This document shows positions 18,359 through 27,448 of a stretch of 35,629 nt of DNA, one piece after another. Each line of letters starts with the position of its first letter. Positions within the stretch are counted from its first letter, which is position 1. The notes beneath the pieces are model-generated. The model saw only the letters and a program-made list of their open reading frames with translations, had not been told where the DNA came from and searched no databases. The translations under genes were made by a program, and so were the position numbers. This DNA is from Candidatus Azambacteria bacterium (GTDB taxonomy: Bacteria > Patescibacteriota > Minisyncoccia > GWC2-36-17 > WO2-46-25): the NCBI GenBank assembly GCA_016234725.1, contig JACRAK010000019.1:69801-105429 (forward strand). Direction: 5' to 3'.

Positions 18359-20965
18359 ATGTGGTTGTGGGATTCTCACGGACGGATCATAAAAAAGCTT
18401 GAGCGTACGGTGGCAGACATCAATCGACTCGAACCCTCGTTCGAGTCGATTATTTCCGGCGAACTTCCGGCACGCACCGCCGAGCTAAAAAAGAAGCTCG
18501 CTGATGGTGCATCGCTTGACGATATTTTGCCGGAAGCGTTCGCTTTGGTGCGTGAGGCGGCGAAACGCACGCTCGGCATGCGGCATTACGACGTCCAGCT
18601 GATGGGCGGCATCGCACTGCATCAAGGGAATATCGCGGAGATGAAAACGGGTGAAGGCAAGACGCTTGTTTCGACCCTGCCGACATATCTCAATGCGCTC
18701 ACCGGCAAAGGCGTGCATGTGGTGACGGTGAATGATTATCTCGCAAAGCGCGATGCGGTATGGATGGGGCAGGTGCATCACGCGCTCGGGCTTACCGTCG
18801 GGTGTATTGCGCACGATCAGGCGTTCGTGTACGACCCCGCATATAATAACAGCCAAAAAGACGAGGAGCGCGATGCGATGGGGAGCTTTAAGATCGTGCA
18901 CGAATTTCTAAAACCGGTACCGCGGCCCGAGGCGTACCGCGCCGATATCACGTACGGCACGAATAATGAATTCGGCTTCGATTATCTGCGCGATAATCTT
19001 ATCATGCGCCCTGAAGAGTACGTGCAGCGAAAGCATCACTATGCCGTTGTGGACGAGGTGGATTCCATTTTGATCGACGAGGCGCGCACGCCGCTGATCA
19101 TTTCCGCGCCCGATGAGGACTCCGGAAAGCTGTACAATACGTTTGCGCAGATCATGCCGAGCCTTGTTGCAAATACGCATTATAATGTAGATGAAAAACT
19201 GCGCGCGGTGGCGCTGACGGAAGAAGGCATCTCAAAAGTGGAACAGGTGCTTGGCATCGATAATATTTATGACACGACGATCTTTGGCGGTTCGGGTATC
19301 CGCTATGTGCATCATCTCGAACAAGCGTTGCGCGCCAAGGCGCTGTTTCAGCGCGATAAGGATTATATCGTCAAGGACGGCGAGGTGATCATCGTAGATG
19401 AATTCACCGGCCGCATCATGCCCGGACGGCGGTATTCGGAAGGATTGCATCAGGCGATCGAGGCGAAAGAAGGCGTGCAGGTGCGCAAAGAATCGCGCAC
19501 ACTCGCATCTATCACATTCCAAAATTATTTCAGGATGTATGAAAAGCTTTCCGGCATGACCGGTACTGCGGCGACGTCGGCTGAGGAATTCCATAAAGTA
19601 TATAAACTTGATGTCGTAAGTATTCCGCCTAACAAACCGAATATAAGGAATGACCTTGAAGATGCGGTATATAAAACCTCGAAAGGAAGGTATCAGGCGG
19701 TCGTGCGCGAGATCGTGGAGCGGCACAAGGAGGGCCAGCCGATCCTCGTGGGTACGGTGTCTATCGAAAAGAACGAATATCTTTCTACGCTACTGAAGCG
19801 CGAAGGCATACCGCATGAGCTTTTGAATGCGAAAAATCATGAACGCGAAGCGGAGATCATCGCGCAGGCGGGCAAGCTCGGGGCGGTGACGGTGGCGACC
19901 AACATGGCGGGTCGTGGCGTGGATATCATTCTCGGCGGCAATCCGGTGAACGAAGATGAGGCTAAAAAGGTCCGCGAGTCCGGCGGGCTGTATGTCATAG
20001 GTACGGAGCGGCACGAAGCGCGCCGTATCGATAATCAGCTCAGAGGCCGCGCAGGGCGGCAGGGCGACCCGGGTACCTCGAAGTTCTTTATTTCGATGGA
20101 GGACGACCTGACGCGCATTTTCGGTTCCGATAAGATCAAGCGGATGATGGACACGCTTGGCGTGCCGGAAGACCAGCCGATCCAGAACGGTATCATCTCG
20201 CGCGCGATCGAGTCTGCGCAAGGGAAGATCGAGGGGTTTCATTTTGACTCGCGCAAGCATGTGCTCGAATACGACGAGGTGATGAACAAGCACCGCGAGG
20301 TAGTGTATACATTACGCCGGGAGATCGTCGACACAGAGGAAGTGAAAGAAAAGATACTCGAGATCGTGGGCAAGCAATTTTCCAATGTGGTCCTGATGCA
20401 CACGCAGGATGAATTTGCGCAGAATTGGAATGTAAAAGAAATAGGCGAAGATGTGAATGTGATCGTGCCGCTTTCTAGCGAGGCAGAGGCGAAAATCACC
20501 GCGATCCAAAACGAAGAGCTCGGGCCCGAGGACAAGCGCAGGAAGCTTTTGGAATATTTACACGGGCTTGCCGTAGCGACGTACGAGCAAAAAGAAAAAG
20601 AACTTTCGTCGGAGTTGATGCGCCAGGTAGAAAAGATGGTGCTGTTACGCAACATCGATACGCTGTGGATGGATCATTTGGAGAATATGGAGTATCTGCA
20701 AGATTCGGTGCGCTTGCGCGCGTATGGCCAGCAGGATCCGTTGGTAGAATACAAAAATGAAGGCCACCGCATGTTCAAAGAAATGCTTGCCGCCATTGAC
20801 CGCAATGTGGCAACGACGATATTTAAGATCGGTCCGCCGCGCCAGCAGACGCAAGAAGCGCGCCCGGTAACGATATCAGCCGCGCCACACGCAGATAAAA
20901 TTGGCCGCAACGACCCCTGTCCGTGCGGTTCAGGCAAGAAGTACAAAAAGTGCCATGGGAAGTAG
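18359..20965 (+). CDS. secA: Preprotein translocase subunit SecA with C-terminal SEC-C motif
   Basis: MKTGEGKTLVSTLPTYLNAL; TYGTNNEFGFDYLRDNL; IGRNDPCPCGSGKKYKKCHGK. Confidence 0.98.
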   Translation: MWLWDSHGRIIKKLERTVADINRLEPSFESIISGELPARTAELKKKLADGASLDDILPEAFALVREAAKRTLGMRHYDVQLMGGIALHQGNIAEMKTGEGKTLVSTLPTYLNALTGKGVHVVTVNDYLAKRDAVWMGQVHHALGLTVGCIAHDQAFVYDPAYNNSQKDEERDAMGSFKIVHEFLKPVPRPEAYRADITYGTNNEFGFDYLRDNLIMRPEEYVQRKHHYAVVDEVDSILIDEARTPLIISAPDEDSGKLYNTFAQIMPSLVANTHYNVDEKLRAVALTEEGISKVEQVLGIDNIYDTTIFGGSGIRYVHHLEQALRAKALFQRDKDYIVKDGEVIIVDEFTGRIMPGRRYSEGLHQAIEAKEGVQVRKESRTLASITFQNYFRMYEKLSGMTGTAATSAEEFHKVYKLDVVSIPPNKPNIRNDLEDAVYKTSKGRYQAVVREIVERHKEGQPILVGTVSIEKNEYLSTLLKREGIPHELLNAKNHEREAEIIAQAGKLGAVTVATNMAGRGVDIILGGNPVNEDEAKKVRESGGLYVIGTERHEARRIDNQLRGRAGRQGDPGTSKFFISMEDDLTRIFGSDKIKRMMDTLGVPEDQPIQNGIISRAIESAQGKIEGFHFDSRKHVLEYDEVMNKHREVVYTLRREIVDTEEVKEKILEIVGKQFSNVVLMHTQDEFAQNWNVKEIGEDVNVIVPLSSEAEAKITAIQNEELGPEDKRRKLLEYLHGLAVATYEQKEKELSSELMRQVEKMVLLRNIDTLWMDHLENMEYLQDSVRLRAYGQQDPLVEYKNEGHRMFKEMLAAIDRNVATTIFKIGPPRQQTQEARPVTISAAPHADKIGRNDPCPCGSGKKYKKCHGK

Positions 20966-21170
20966 GATAAAACCGGGAATATATGAGCACTACAAAGGGA
21001 ATCGCTATGAAGTTATCGGCGTAGCTCAGCACAGCGAGACGCGTGAGGAATTAGTTGTGTATCGGGCGCTGTATGGAGACTTCGATTTATGGGTGAGGCT
21101 TGTTAAGATGTTTTTGGAAGAGGTTGAGGTTGATGGCAATAAAATCCCGCGGTTTAGGTTCGTGGAATAG
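20955..21170 (+). CDS. DUF1653 family protein
   Basis: RIKPGIYEHYKGNRYEVIGVAQHSETREELVVYRALYGDFDLWVRLVKMFLEEV; start overlaps the secA stop. Confidence 0.88.
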   Translation: MGSRIKPGIYEHYKGNRYEVIGVAQHSETREELVVYRALYGDFDLWVRLVKMFLEEVEVDGNKIPRFRFVE

Positions 21171-21201
21171 GTAGCTATAAAAAGGTGTTATTGAAAATAA
21201 T

Positions 21202-21519
21202 ATGCCGAACTACTTAAAGGAAGAACCAACTGAAGATATTCAAGAATATGTGAAAGAGCTTGAGAAAGAGCGCGGTTTCTCTGGAGATCCAATTCTTCAG
21301 AAGTGTCTTCTGCTCGGAGAAGAGATCGGTGAATTATTTAAGGCAATTAGGAAATCGGAAAAGTTGAAAATTGATCAAAAATCTACGCTTACTTCGGTAG
21401 AAGAAGAATTAGCTGATATTATAATCTATCTTTCTTCCATAGCAAATCGCTATAATATTGATCTTGAAACCGCTTTCAGAAACAAGGAAGAGGTCAATAA
21501 AAAGAGAGTGTGGAAATAA
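21202..21519 (+). CDS. MazG-type nucleotide pyrophosphohydrolase
   Basis: LLGEEIGELFKAIRKSEK...SVEEELADIIIYLSSIANRYNIDLETAFRNKEEVNKKR. Confidence 0.88.
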   Translation: MPNYLKEEPTEDIQEYVKELEKERGFSGDPILQKCLLLGEEIGELFKAIRKSEKLKIDQKSTLTSVEEELADIIIYLSSIANRYNIDLETAFRNKEEVNKKRVWK

Positions 21520-21546
21520 AGACAAATACTATTACGAATACAAATC

Positions 21547-22062
21547 ATGCCGGCGGAAAAGATCAGCTTACAACACGCGAAAGAAAATAAACTGTTCTAT
21601 TTTATCGCGAATGTGGTGGTGTATCGCGAGAGTGATAGGCGATGCCTTATGCTCAAGCGGAGCGAGCAGGAAAAGGTGCATCCGGGAAAATGGTGTGTTC
21701 CGGGCGGAAAATTGGAGTGGGAGCAATTGGATGTTGCAAGGCCGATGCGCGTGAATGGCGATGTGCTTGATTTTGAGAATGCGGTTGAGGAATTATTGAT
21801 GCGAGAGGTGCGGGAAGAAGCGGGTATAGAGATAGAACGGGAGCTGCACTACATCAACAGCGTTGCATTCGTACGGCCCGATGAGACCCCGGCAATTCTT
21901 ATTAAATTTGCAGCACGATACAAAGGCGGAGAGGTTGTAGTGGAAGAAGGTGCGTTCATTGATCATGCATGGGTGAATGAAGAAGAAGTGATGCATTACG
22001 AATGCATCAAAGGTATTCCCGAAGAGATCGCCAAGACGATCGGGATTTTCAAGAGAGTATGA
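21547..22062 (+). CDS. NUDIX hydrolase
   Basis: [12 protein letters not shown]...[20 protein letters not shown]. Confidence 0.9.
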   Translation: MPAEKISLQHAKENKLFYFIANVVVYRESDRRCLMLKRSEQEKVHPGKWCVPGGKLEWEQLDVARPMRVNGDVLDFENAVEELLMREVREEAGIEIERELHYINSVAFVRPDETPAILIKFAARYKGGEVVVEEGAFIDHAWVNEEEVMHYECIKGIPEEIAKTIGIFKRV

Positions 22063-22361
22063 AATACAATAAACTTGTCAGGGACAATATTCCCGAATAT
22101 ATTAAAAGCAAAGGTGAAACGCCAGTGACGCATGTTGCCGATGATGCGGAGTACTGGCAGAAGCTGAAAGAGAAATTGCAGGAGGAGGTCGCTGAATTTT
22201 TAAAAGATGAGAGCGCGGGGGAGATCGCTGATGTTTTAGAAGTTATCGATGCGATCTGCGAATATAAGAAATTTGATAAAAAAGAAGTGCATGAGGTGAA
22301 GGAGAAGAAGGCAAAGGAACGAGGGAAGTTTTCGAAACGAATTATTCTTGATGAAGCATAG
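22059..22361 (+). CDS. Phosphoribosyl-ATP-pyrophosphohydrolase-like house-cleaning NTP pyrophosphohydrolase
   Basis: [20 protein letters not shown]...[39 protein letters not shown] overlap with the upstream gene. Confidence 0.87.
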   Translation: MKYNKLVRDNIPEYIKSKGETPVTHVADDAEYWQKLKEKLQEEVAEFLKDESAGEIADVLEVIDAICEYKKFDKKEVHEVKEKKAKERGKFSKRIILDEA

Positions 22362-22363
22362 GT

Positions 22364-22834
22364 ATGAATAAAAAAAGAAAAGTACTTACATTGTGTGTTG
22401 TGCATGATCATCCGCGCGTATTGCTCGGGATGAAAAAACGCGGATTCGGGGAGGGGCGCTGGAATGGGTTTGGCGGCAAGGTGCAGGAAGGCGAAACAGT
22501 GGAAGAAGCTGCAAAAAGAGAACTTTTTGAGGAAGCGGGTATTTCGCTTGGTTCTATTGAGCGTGTCGGACGGCTTGATTTTGAATTTACGGCAACGCCG
22601 GGAGAGGTATTAGAGGTGCATATTTTCAGAGGAACAGGCGTACAGGGAGACCCATCGGAGAGCGATGAGATGAAGCCACAGTGGTTTCATATCGATGAGA
22701 TCCCATTCACCAGCATGTGGCCGGATGATAAGCATTGGTTTCCCATGTTCTTGGAAGGAAAGAAATTCTGCGGGAGATTTTTATTCGGCGAGGGCGATGC
22801 GATCGTGGAAATGGATTTGAGTGAGATGATATAA
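22364..22834 (+). CDS. MTH1-like NUDIX hydrolase (oxidised purine nucleoside triphosphatase)
   Basis: VLLGMKKRGFGEGRWNGFGGKVQEGETVEEAAKRELFEEAGI closely follows the MTH1 signature. Confidence 0.88.
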   Translation: MNKKRKVLTLCVVHDHPRVLLGMKKRGFGEGRWNGFGGKVQEGETVEEAAKRELFEEAGISLGSIERVGRLDFEFTATPGEVLEVHIFRGTGVQGDPSESDEMKPQWFHIDEIPFTSMWPDDKHWFPMFLEGKKFCGRFLFGEGDAIVEMDLSEMI

Positions 22835-22836
22835 CT

Positions 22837-23373
22837 ATGTCATTATATTTTATTACCGGTAGTGCGAATAAGTTTGCGGAAGCAAAAGCGATCCTTGGTG
22901 ATGTTGAGCAATTGAACGAAGAACTTCCTGAGATCCAGGAAGTCGATGCGAAAAAGATCATCGAAGCAAAACTTCAGAGAGCGAGAGAGTTACGGGAGGG
23001 AGGGTTCATTGTAGAGGATACATCGTTGTATTTTGATTGTTTGTGTGGATTGCCAGGACCGTTAATAAAATGGTTCTTTCGGGCACTTGGTAACGAGGGA
23101 ATATGGCACATGGTGGAAAAAATGGGAAATACGAAAGCGCAAGCATGTGTGCTTATTGGATATGCCGGTAATGACGGAAAAACATATTTTTTTGAAGGAA
23201 TGATGAGGGGGAATATTGTCGCTCCGCGCGGGAATGGAGGATTTGGATGGGACGCTATTTTTCAACCCGAAGGGTATACCCAGACATTCGGGGAAATAAA
23301 GCAAAAGGGAAAAAATGCGCTAACTACACGCCGCATTGCGCTTGAGAAGCTGAAGGAATTTTTGAATAAATAA
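22837..23373 (+). CDS. RdgB/HAM1-type non-canonical purine NTP pyrophosphatase
   Basis: LYFITGSANKFAEAKAILGDVEQLNEELPEIQEVDAKKIIEAKL...VEDTSLYFDCLCGLPGPLIKWF...GGFGWDAIFQPEG. Confidence 0.93.
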   Translation: MSLYFITGSANKFAEAKAILGDVEQLNEELPEIQEVDAKKIIEAKLQRARELREGGFIVEDTSLYFDCLCGLPGPLIKWFFRALGNEGIWHMVEKMGNTKAQACVLIGYAGNDGKTYFFEGMMRGNIVAPRGNGGFGWDAIFQPEGYTQTFGEIKQKGKNALTTRRIALEKLKEFLNK

Positions 23374-23377
23374 AAAT

Positions 23378-23845
23378 ATGAAAAAAAGCACGAAGAAAAA
23401 AATAGTGGTGGCGGTGAGCGGCGGGTTTGATCCGATCCATGTCGGACACGTACGGATGTTCGAGGAGGCAAAAAAACTCGGGGATGAACTGGTGGTGATC
23501 TTAAATAACGATAATTGGCTTCGTAAGAAAAAACATGTGATCTTCATGGAGCAGGAAGAGCGCGCAGAGATCATCAAAGCATTAAAGCCGGTTGACCGCG
23601 TGGTGCTGACCTCGCACAAAGAAGACCCGACCGACATGAGCGTATGTGCGGAGTTAAAAAAACTAAAGCCGGATGTATTTGCAAACGGCGGCGACCGAAA
23701 ACATGACAATATTCCTGAAGTAGCGACATGTCAGGCGATCGGGTGCGATATGGTATTTAATATCGGTCACGGCGGTAAGGTGCAGTCGAGCTCATGGCTC
23801 CTTGCGAAGTATCACGAGAAGATCAGTGGCGCTAAGAAAAAATAA
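23378..23845 (+). CDS. Cytidylyltransferase-family nucleotidyltransferase (TagD/RfaE-like)
   Basis: VVAVSGGFDPIHVGHVRMFEEAKKLGDELVVILNNDNW...FANGGDRK. Confidence 0.9.
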   Translation: MKKSTKKKIVVAVSGGFDPIHVGHVRMFEEAKKLGDELVVILNNDNWLRKKKHVIFMEQEERAEIIKALKPVDRVVLTSHKEDPTDMSVCAELKKLKPDVFANGGDRKHDNIPEVATCQAIGCDMVFNIGHGGKVQSSSWLLAKYHEKISGAKKK

Positions 23846-23880
23846 TAAAAACCCCCCGATGCTTGGGGGTTTTTATTATT
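23841..23880. terminator. Bidirectional terminator between convergent genes
   Basis: AATAATAAAAACCCCC-cgatgctt-GGGGGTTTTTATTATT. Confidence 0.92.
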
Positions 23881-24424
23881 TGTCGTAGTTTTCAATAAAC
23901 GCAATAAGATCGCGCGCTGCTTTTTCTTTCCCGCCGGGCTCAAATGAGTTGATGATCTCTGTGGCGAAGCGGACGGGGATCTGTGCGCGCTCCGCATCGG
24001 CATTTTCCCGTTCCGTGTGTTTTGCATAGAACGCGTCACGTATCGATTCCGAGTGAAGCGGGGTTATTTTGATTGGTGCGACAGAATATCCTGCGCTTAC
24101 AAGATCCGCAAGCGCGTACTCGACAACGGCGCAAATGCCGTGTTCATGCGCAAGGACGGCATCGATCGTCGCGCATTCGTACCCATAATAATTACCTGCG
24201 TGCTCGATGCATTCGGCAAACTCGTTATTTTTCTTTTTTTCTTCGAATTCAGCAAGCGAAAGAAAGTCGTAAAAGACATCGTCGTCTTTCTCGTTGGTGC
24301 GTTTTGTCCGCGTAGTGAATGATTTGATGATGCCAACGCGCTCAGGAATGAGCCGCACTACTTCTTTCATAAGCGTGCTTTTTCCGGAACGTGAATTGCC
24401 GACCAGTGCAAAAATAGTGTTCAT
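23876..24424 (-). CDS. Guanylate-kinase-like P-loop protein
   Basis: MNTIFALVGNSRSGKSTLMKEVVRLIPERVGIIKSFTTRTKRTNEKDDDVFYDFLSLAEFEEKKKNNEFAE. Confidence 0.82.
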   Translation of the reverse strand: MNTIFALVGNSRSGKSTLMKEVVRLIPERVGIIKSFTTRTKRTNEKDDDVFYDFLSLAEFEEKKKNNEFAECIEHAGNYYGYECATIDAVLAHEHGICAVVEYALADLVSAGYSVAPIKITPLHSESIRDAFYAKHTERENADAERAQIPVRFATEIINSFEPGGKEKAARDLIAFIENYDK

Positions 24425-24455
24425 AGTGGTACGATACTATAATAATACTATACGC

Positions 24456-25070
24456 ATGCAAGAGCTAGTAAAACAACTCACCCTGCAAGGATATCTCAAA
24501 ACACCGCGCATCATCGAGGCGTTCTTGGCGATAGATCGCAAGGATTTCGTGTCGGAAGACCAATACGACGAAGCGTATTGGGATATTGCGCTGCCTATCG
24601 GCTATGGGCAGACGATCTCACAGCCGGCGACGGTGGCGTTCATGCTTGAGCTTTTACAGCCGCAGGAGGGGGATACGATTATGGATGTCGGCGCCGGCTC
24701 ATGTTGGCAGACGGCGTTGCTTGCGCATATCGTGGGGAAAAAAGGGAAAGTATATGCCGTTGAACGAATATGTCCGTTGCTTGAAGAAAGCAAGAAACAT
24801 TTTGCGAAGTATGGATTCACGAATACGCAGTTTTTTTGCCGTGACGCCACGAAAGGATTGCCGGAATATGCGCCGTTCGATAAGATCATCGCCGCGGCAT
24901 CGGGGCATGCAATGATAGAGCGTTGGCAAGAAGAGGTGAAGGTGGGCGGGCGGATCGTGGTGCCTATTGAATTGAGCATATGGCTCTATGTTAAAAGATC
25001 GGAAACCGAATTTGAGAAGCATGAGCATCCCGGCTTTGTATTCGTGCCGCTGATAGAGGGCGGCAATTGA
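24456..25070 (+). CDS. pcm: Protein-L-isoaspartate O-methyltransferase
   Basis: IDRKDFVSEDQYDEAYWDIALPIGYGQTISQPATVAFMLELLQPQEGDTIMDVGAGSCWQTALLA. Confidence 0.92.
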   Translation: MQELVKQLTLQGYLKTPRIIEAFLAIDRKDFVSEDQYDEAYWDIALPIGYGQTISQPATVAFMLELLQPQEGDTIMDVGAGSCWQTALLAHIVGKKGKVYAVERICPLLEESKKHFAKYGFTNTQFFCRDATKGLPEYAPFDKIIAAASGHAMIERWQEEVKVGGRIVVPIELSIWLYVKRSETEFEKHEHPGFVFVPLIEGGN

Positions 25071-25150
25071 CATTCCTTCTCTTTTATCGCTACAGTTTAG
25101 GTAAGCAGTTGTTTTTTAAAAAAATCATACTACAAAGGAGGGTGCGCGCA

Positions 25151-25792
25151 ATGTTCAATGAAAACGACAAAAAGAGGTTTTTGGCGTTATGGAAAGAACT
25201 CGGTGGAAAGGAGGAAGACGGCCCGGGGGTATTCACTGCGGTGAATGCTCTGTATGCAAATCCTCAGAGGAGGTATTACACGGCAGGACGGATCCAGAAT
25301 TTTCTCGCGGAGCTCGATGAGGTGCGTCATCATATTGAGAACCCCGCGCTTGTCGAGGCGGCGGTTATGCTCAGTAATGTCATCCACAATTTACGGCTAA
25401 GCAACGGAAGCGAGCTCTCCAGTGCCAGCTTCGCCCGGGACCTGCTGTACTGCTCCGGTATTTCCGATGTGCATGCCGAAGGGGTGTATAATCTTATCGT
25501 TGCAACACGGGATCCGTTCATAACGCCGGAGCACGGGGACACAAAGATATTGCTCGACATTATCCTGTCTCCGCTCGGTGTTCCTTCCGAGAAGTTCGAC
25601 GAGAATACGCGGCTTCTTAGGGAAGAATATCCCTGGGAAAGCGAAGAGGTCTTCATGAAATATCAGGCGAATCAGGTGCATGCGTTCCTGCAGCATCCGC
25701 CCATATTCCGCACGGAGCACTTTAACAGAAAATACGGAGAGCGGGCGACGGACAATATCATGCGCCTGTGCGGCAATGCGATCACGCTATGA
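25151..25792 (+). CDS. Degenerate HD-superfamily phosphohydrolase-like protein
   Basis: Overall pattern follows the predicted metal-dependent HD phosphohydrolase family (RRYYTAGRIQNFL, FARDLL, LIVATRDP, LLDIILSPLG, LREEYPW, FLQHPPIFRT) but metal-binding H/HD positions are substituted. Confidence 0.55.
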   Translation: MFNENDKKRFLALWKELGGKEEDGPGVFTAVNALYANPQRRYYTAGRIQNFLAELDEVRHHIENPALVEAAVMLSNVIHNLRLSNGSELSSASFARDLLYCSGISDVHAEGVYNLIVATRDPFITPEHGDTKILLDIILSPLGVPSEKFDENTRLLREEYPWESEEVFMKYQANQVHAFLQHPPIFRTEHFNRKYGERATDNIMRLCGNAITL

Positions 25793-25796
25793 ATAG

Positions 25797-25838
25797 AAAA
25801 AAGGAGGGAGGGGAAAACACCCCCACCCCTCCTTTTTT
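25797..25838. terminator. Rho-independent terminator
   Basis: AAAAAAGGAGGG...CCCTCCTTTTTT. Confidence 0.85.
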
Positions 25839-25906
25839 ATTTATATACAGGGCTTGCCTAAATTATTTTTATGGGCTATATTGGGAAAACAGTTATTTAA
25901 ACAACT

Positions 25907-26179
25907 ATGGGATTACCCGCCAAACGAACAACCAGTACAAAAAGAGATCTGCGGCGCTCGCATCACGCCGTGTCTGCGGTTTGGGCAGGCAAGTGTTCGC
26001 GCTGCGGCAACTCCATCCTTCCGCATAAAGCATGCGGCAACTGCGGTTTTTACAAAGGAAAGGAAGTGATCAATGTGCTTGCAAAATTGGATAAGAAAGA
26101 AAAGAAAAAGCGAGAAAAGGAGCTTGCACAACAAGAGAAAACACACGCACACAAAAAAGAAGGCAAGGAGAAGGAGTAA
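25907..26179 (+). CDS. rpmF: 50S ribosomal protein L32 with charged C-terminal extension
   Basis: MGLPAKRTTSTKRDLRRSHHAVSAVWAGKCSRCGNSILPHKACGNCGFYKGKEVI. Confidence 0.93.
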   Translation: MGLPAKRTTSTKRDLRRSHHAVSAVWAGKCSRCGNSILPHKACGNCGFYKGKEVINVLAKLDKKEKKKREKELAQQEKTHAHKKEGKEKE

Positions 26180-26194
26180 CAACGTTCTTTCGCA

Positions 26195-26641
26195 ATGGCC
26201 AACAGGCATCTTTCCCGAAGCATCGTATTGCAATCACTGTACGAGTGGGACTTCTGGGGGAAACACAACGGAAAGTTGAAAGAGATCTTGGAACGAAATG
26301 TCCAGGAATTTGCGCCGGGGCTCCCCGACGTCGTTTTTATTTTTGATCTCGCCGATAAGGTCGTTGAAAAACTTCCTGCGATCGATGCGATCATCGAGAA
26401 GTGCGCGCCGGAGTGGCCCATCAATCAAATTACCGTCGTGGACCGCAATGTGCTTCGCATCGGCATCACGGAGCTTTTGTACGGCAATAAGAGCGAAGTG
26501 CCGCCGAAGGTTGCTATCAATGAAGCGATCGAGCTTGCAAAAACGTTCGGAGGCGAATCGTCGGGGCGGTTCATCAATGGAGTGCTCGGTACGCTGTATA
26601 AAGAAGTAAGCCAGATCAACGGTGACATGCAAAATACATGA
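26195..26641 (+). CDS. nusB: Transcription antitermination factor NusB
   Basis: [20 protein letters not shown]...[54 protein letters not shown]. Confidence 0.95.
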   Translation: MANRHLSRSIVLQSLYEWDFWGKHNGKLKEILERNVQEFAPGLPDVVFIFDLADKVVEKLPAIDAIIEKCAPEWPINQITVVDRNVLRIGITELLYGNKSEVPPKVAINEAIELAKTFGGESSGRFINGVLGTLYKEVSQINGDMQNT

Positions 26642-26705
26642 ATTAGGAATAATGAATTAGGAATTGAGCATCATCCATTCTTAATTCTTTCTTCCCAGTT
26701 CCATT
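26640..26705. repeat. Heptad-phased repeat upstream of rnc
   Basis: GAATTAG GAATAAT GAATTAG GAATTGA ... TTCTTAA TTCTTTC TTCCCAG TTCCATT. Confidence 0.65.
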
Positions 26706-26709
26706 ATCG

Positions 26710-27396
26710 ATGGATTGGTCAACATTAGAATCTCACATCAACGTTACGTTCGCGAATAAGGATCTTCTTGTTCAGGCGTTCGTACATCGTTCATATTTGA
26801 ACGAGAACCCTAATTTCTATTTGGATCATAACGAAAGGCTTGAGTTCCTCGGCGACGCGGTGCTTGAGCTTGTTGTGACCGACTATTTATATCATCACTA
26901 CCCTAATCCGGAAGGGGAGCTTACTGCGTGGCGGGCGGCGATCGTCAACGCGAAAATGCTTGCGAAGATCGCGGAACGCCTCCGCTTGAATTCATATCTT
27001 TTGCTTTCAAGAGGAGAGGCAAAAGATGCCGGCAAGGCGCGACAGGTGATACTTGCAAACGCGCTTGAAGCGCTTCTTGGCGCTATCCATCTTGATCAAG
27101 GGTATGCGGCGGCCGCGGGGTTTGTTCACGCGCAGATCATTCCGGAGCTCGCCGAGGTCATCACCGAGCAAAAATATAAGGATGCGAAAAGCTTACTGCA
27201 GGAGATCGCGCAAGATAAGCGCGGGATCACGCCGCACTATGCGGTTTTGAAAGAGTGGGGGCCCGACCATGCAAAGAACTTCCGCGTGGGAGTGTATCTT
27301 GGCGAGGAAGCGGTGGGAGAAGGGGAGGGCATATCCAAGCAAGACGCCCAGCAATTTGCCGCCGAAGATGCGCTTCGGAAATTGGGGTGGCGATAA
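26710..27396 (+). CDS. rnc: Ribonuclease III
   Basis: HRSYLNENPNFYLDHNERLEFLGDAVLELVVTDYLY...LANALEALLGAIHLDQGY...C-terminal dsRBD. Confidence 0.97.
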   Translation: MDWSTLESHINVTFANKDLLVQAFVHRSYLNENPNFYLDHNERLEFLGDAVLELVVTDYLYHHYPNPEGELTAWRAAIVNAKMLAKIAERLRLNSYLLLSRGEAKDAGKARQVILANALEALLGAIHLDQGYAAAAGFVHAQIIPELAEVITEQKYKDAKSLLQEIAQDKRGITPHYAVLKEWGPDHAKNFRVGVYLGEEAVGEGEGISKQDAQQFAAEDALRKLGWR

Positions 27397-27402
27397 ACAA
27401 CA

Positions 27403-27432
27403 TTTGACTTTTGACCTTTGACGGGCAAAGGT
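27403..27432. repeat. Heptad repeat plus complementary arm upstream of smc-like gene
   Basis: TTTGACT TTTGACC TTTGACG then GGCAAAGGTTC (complementary to GACCTTTG). Confidence 0.55.
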
Positions 27433-27448
27433 TCGATAGGGATATCCA

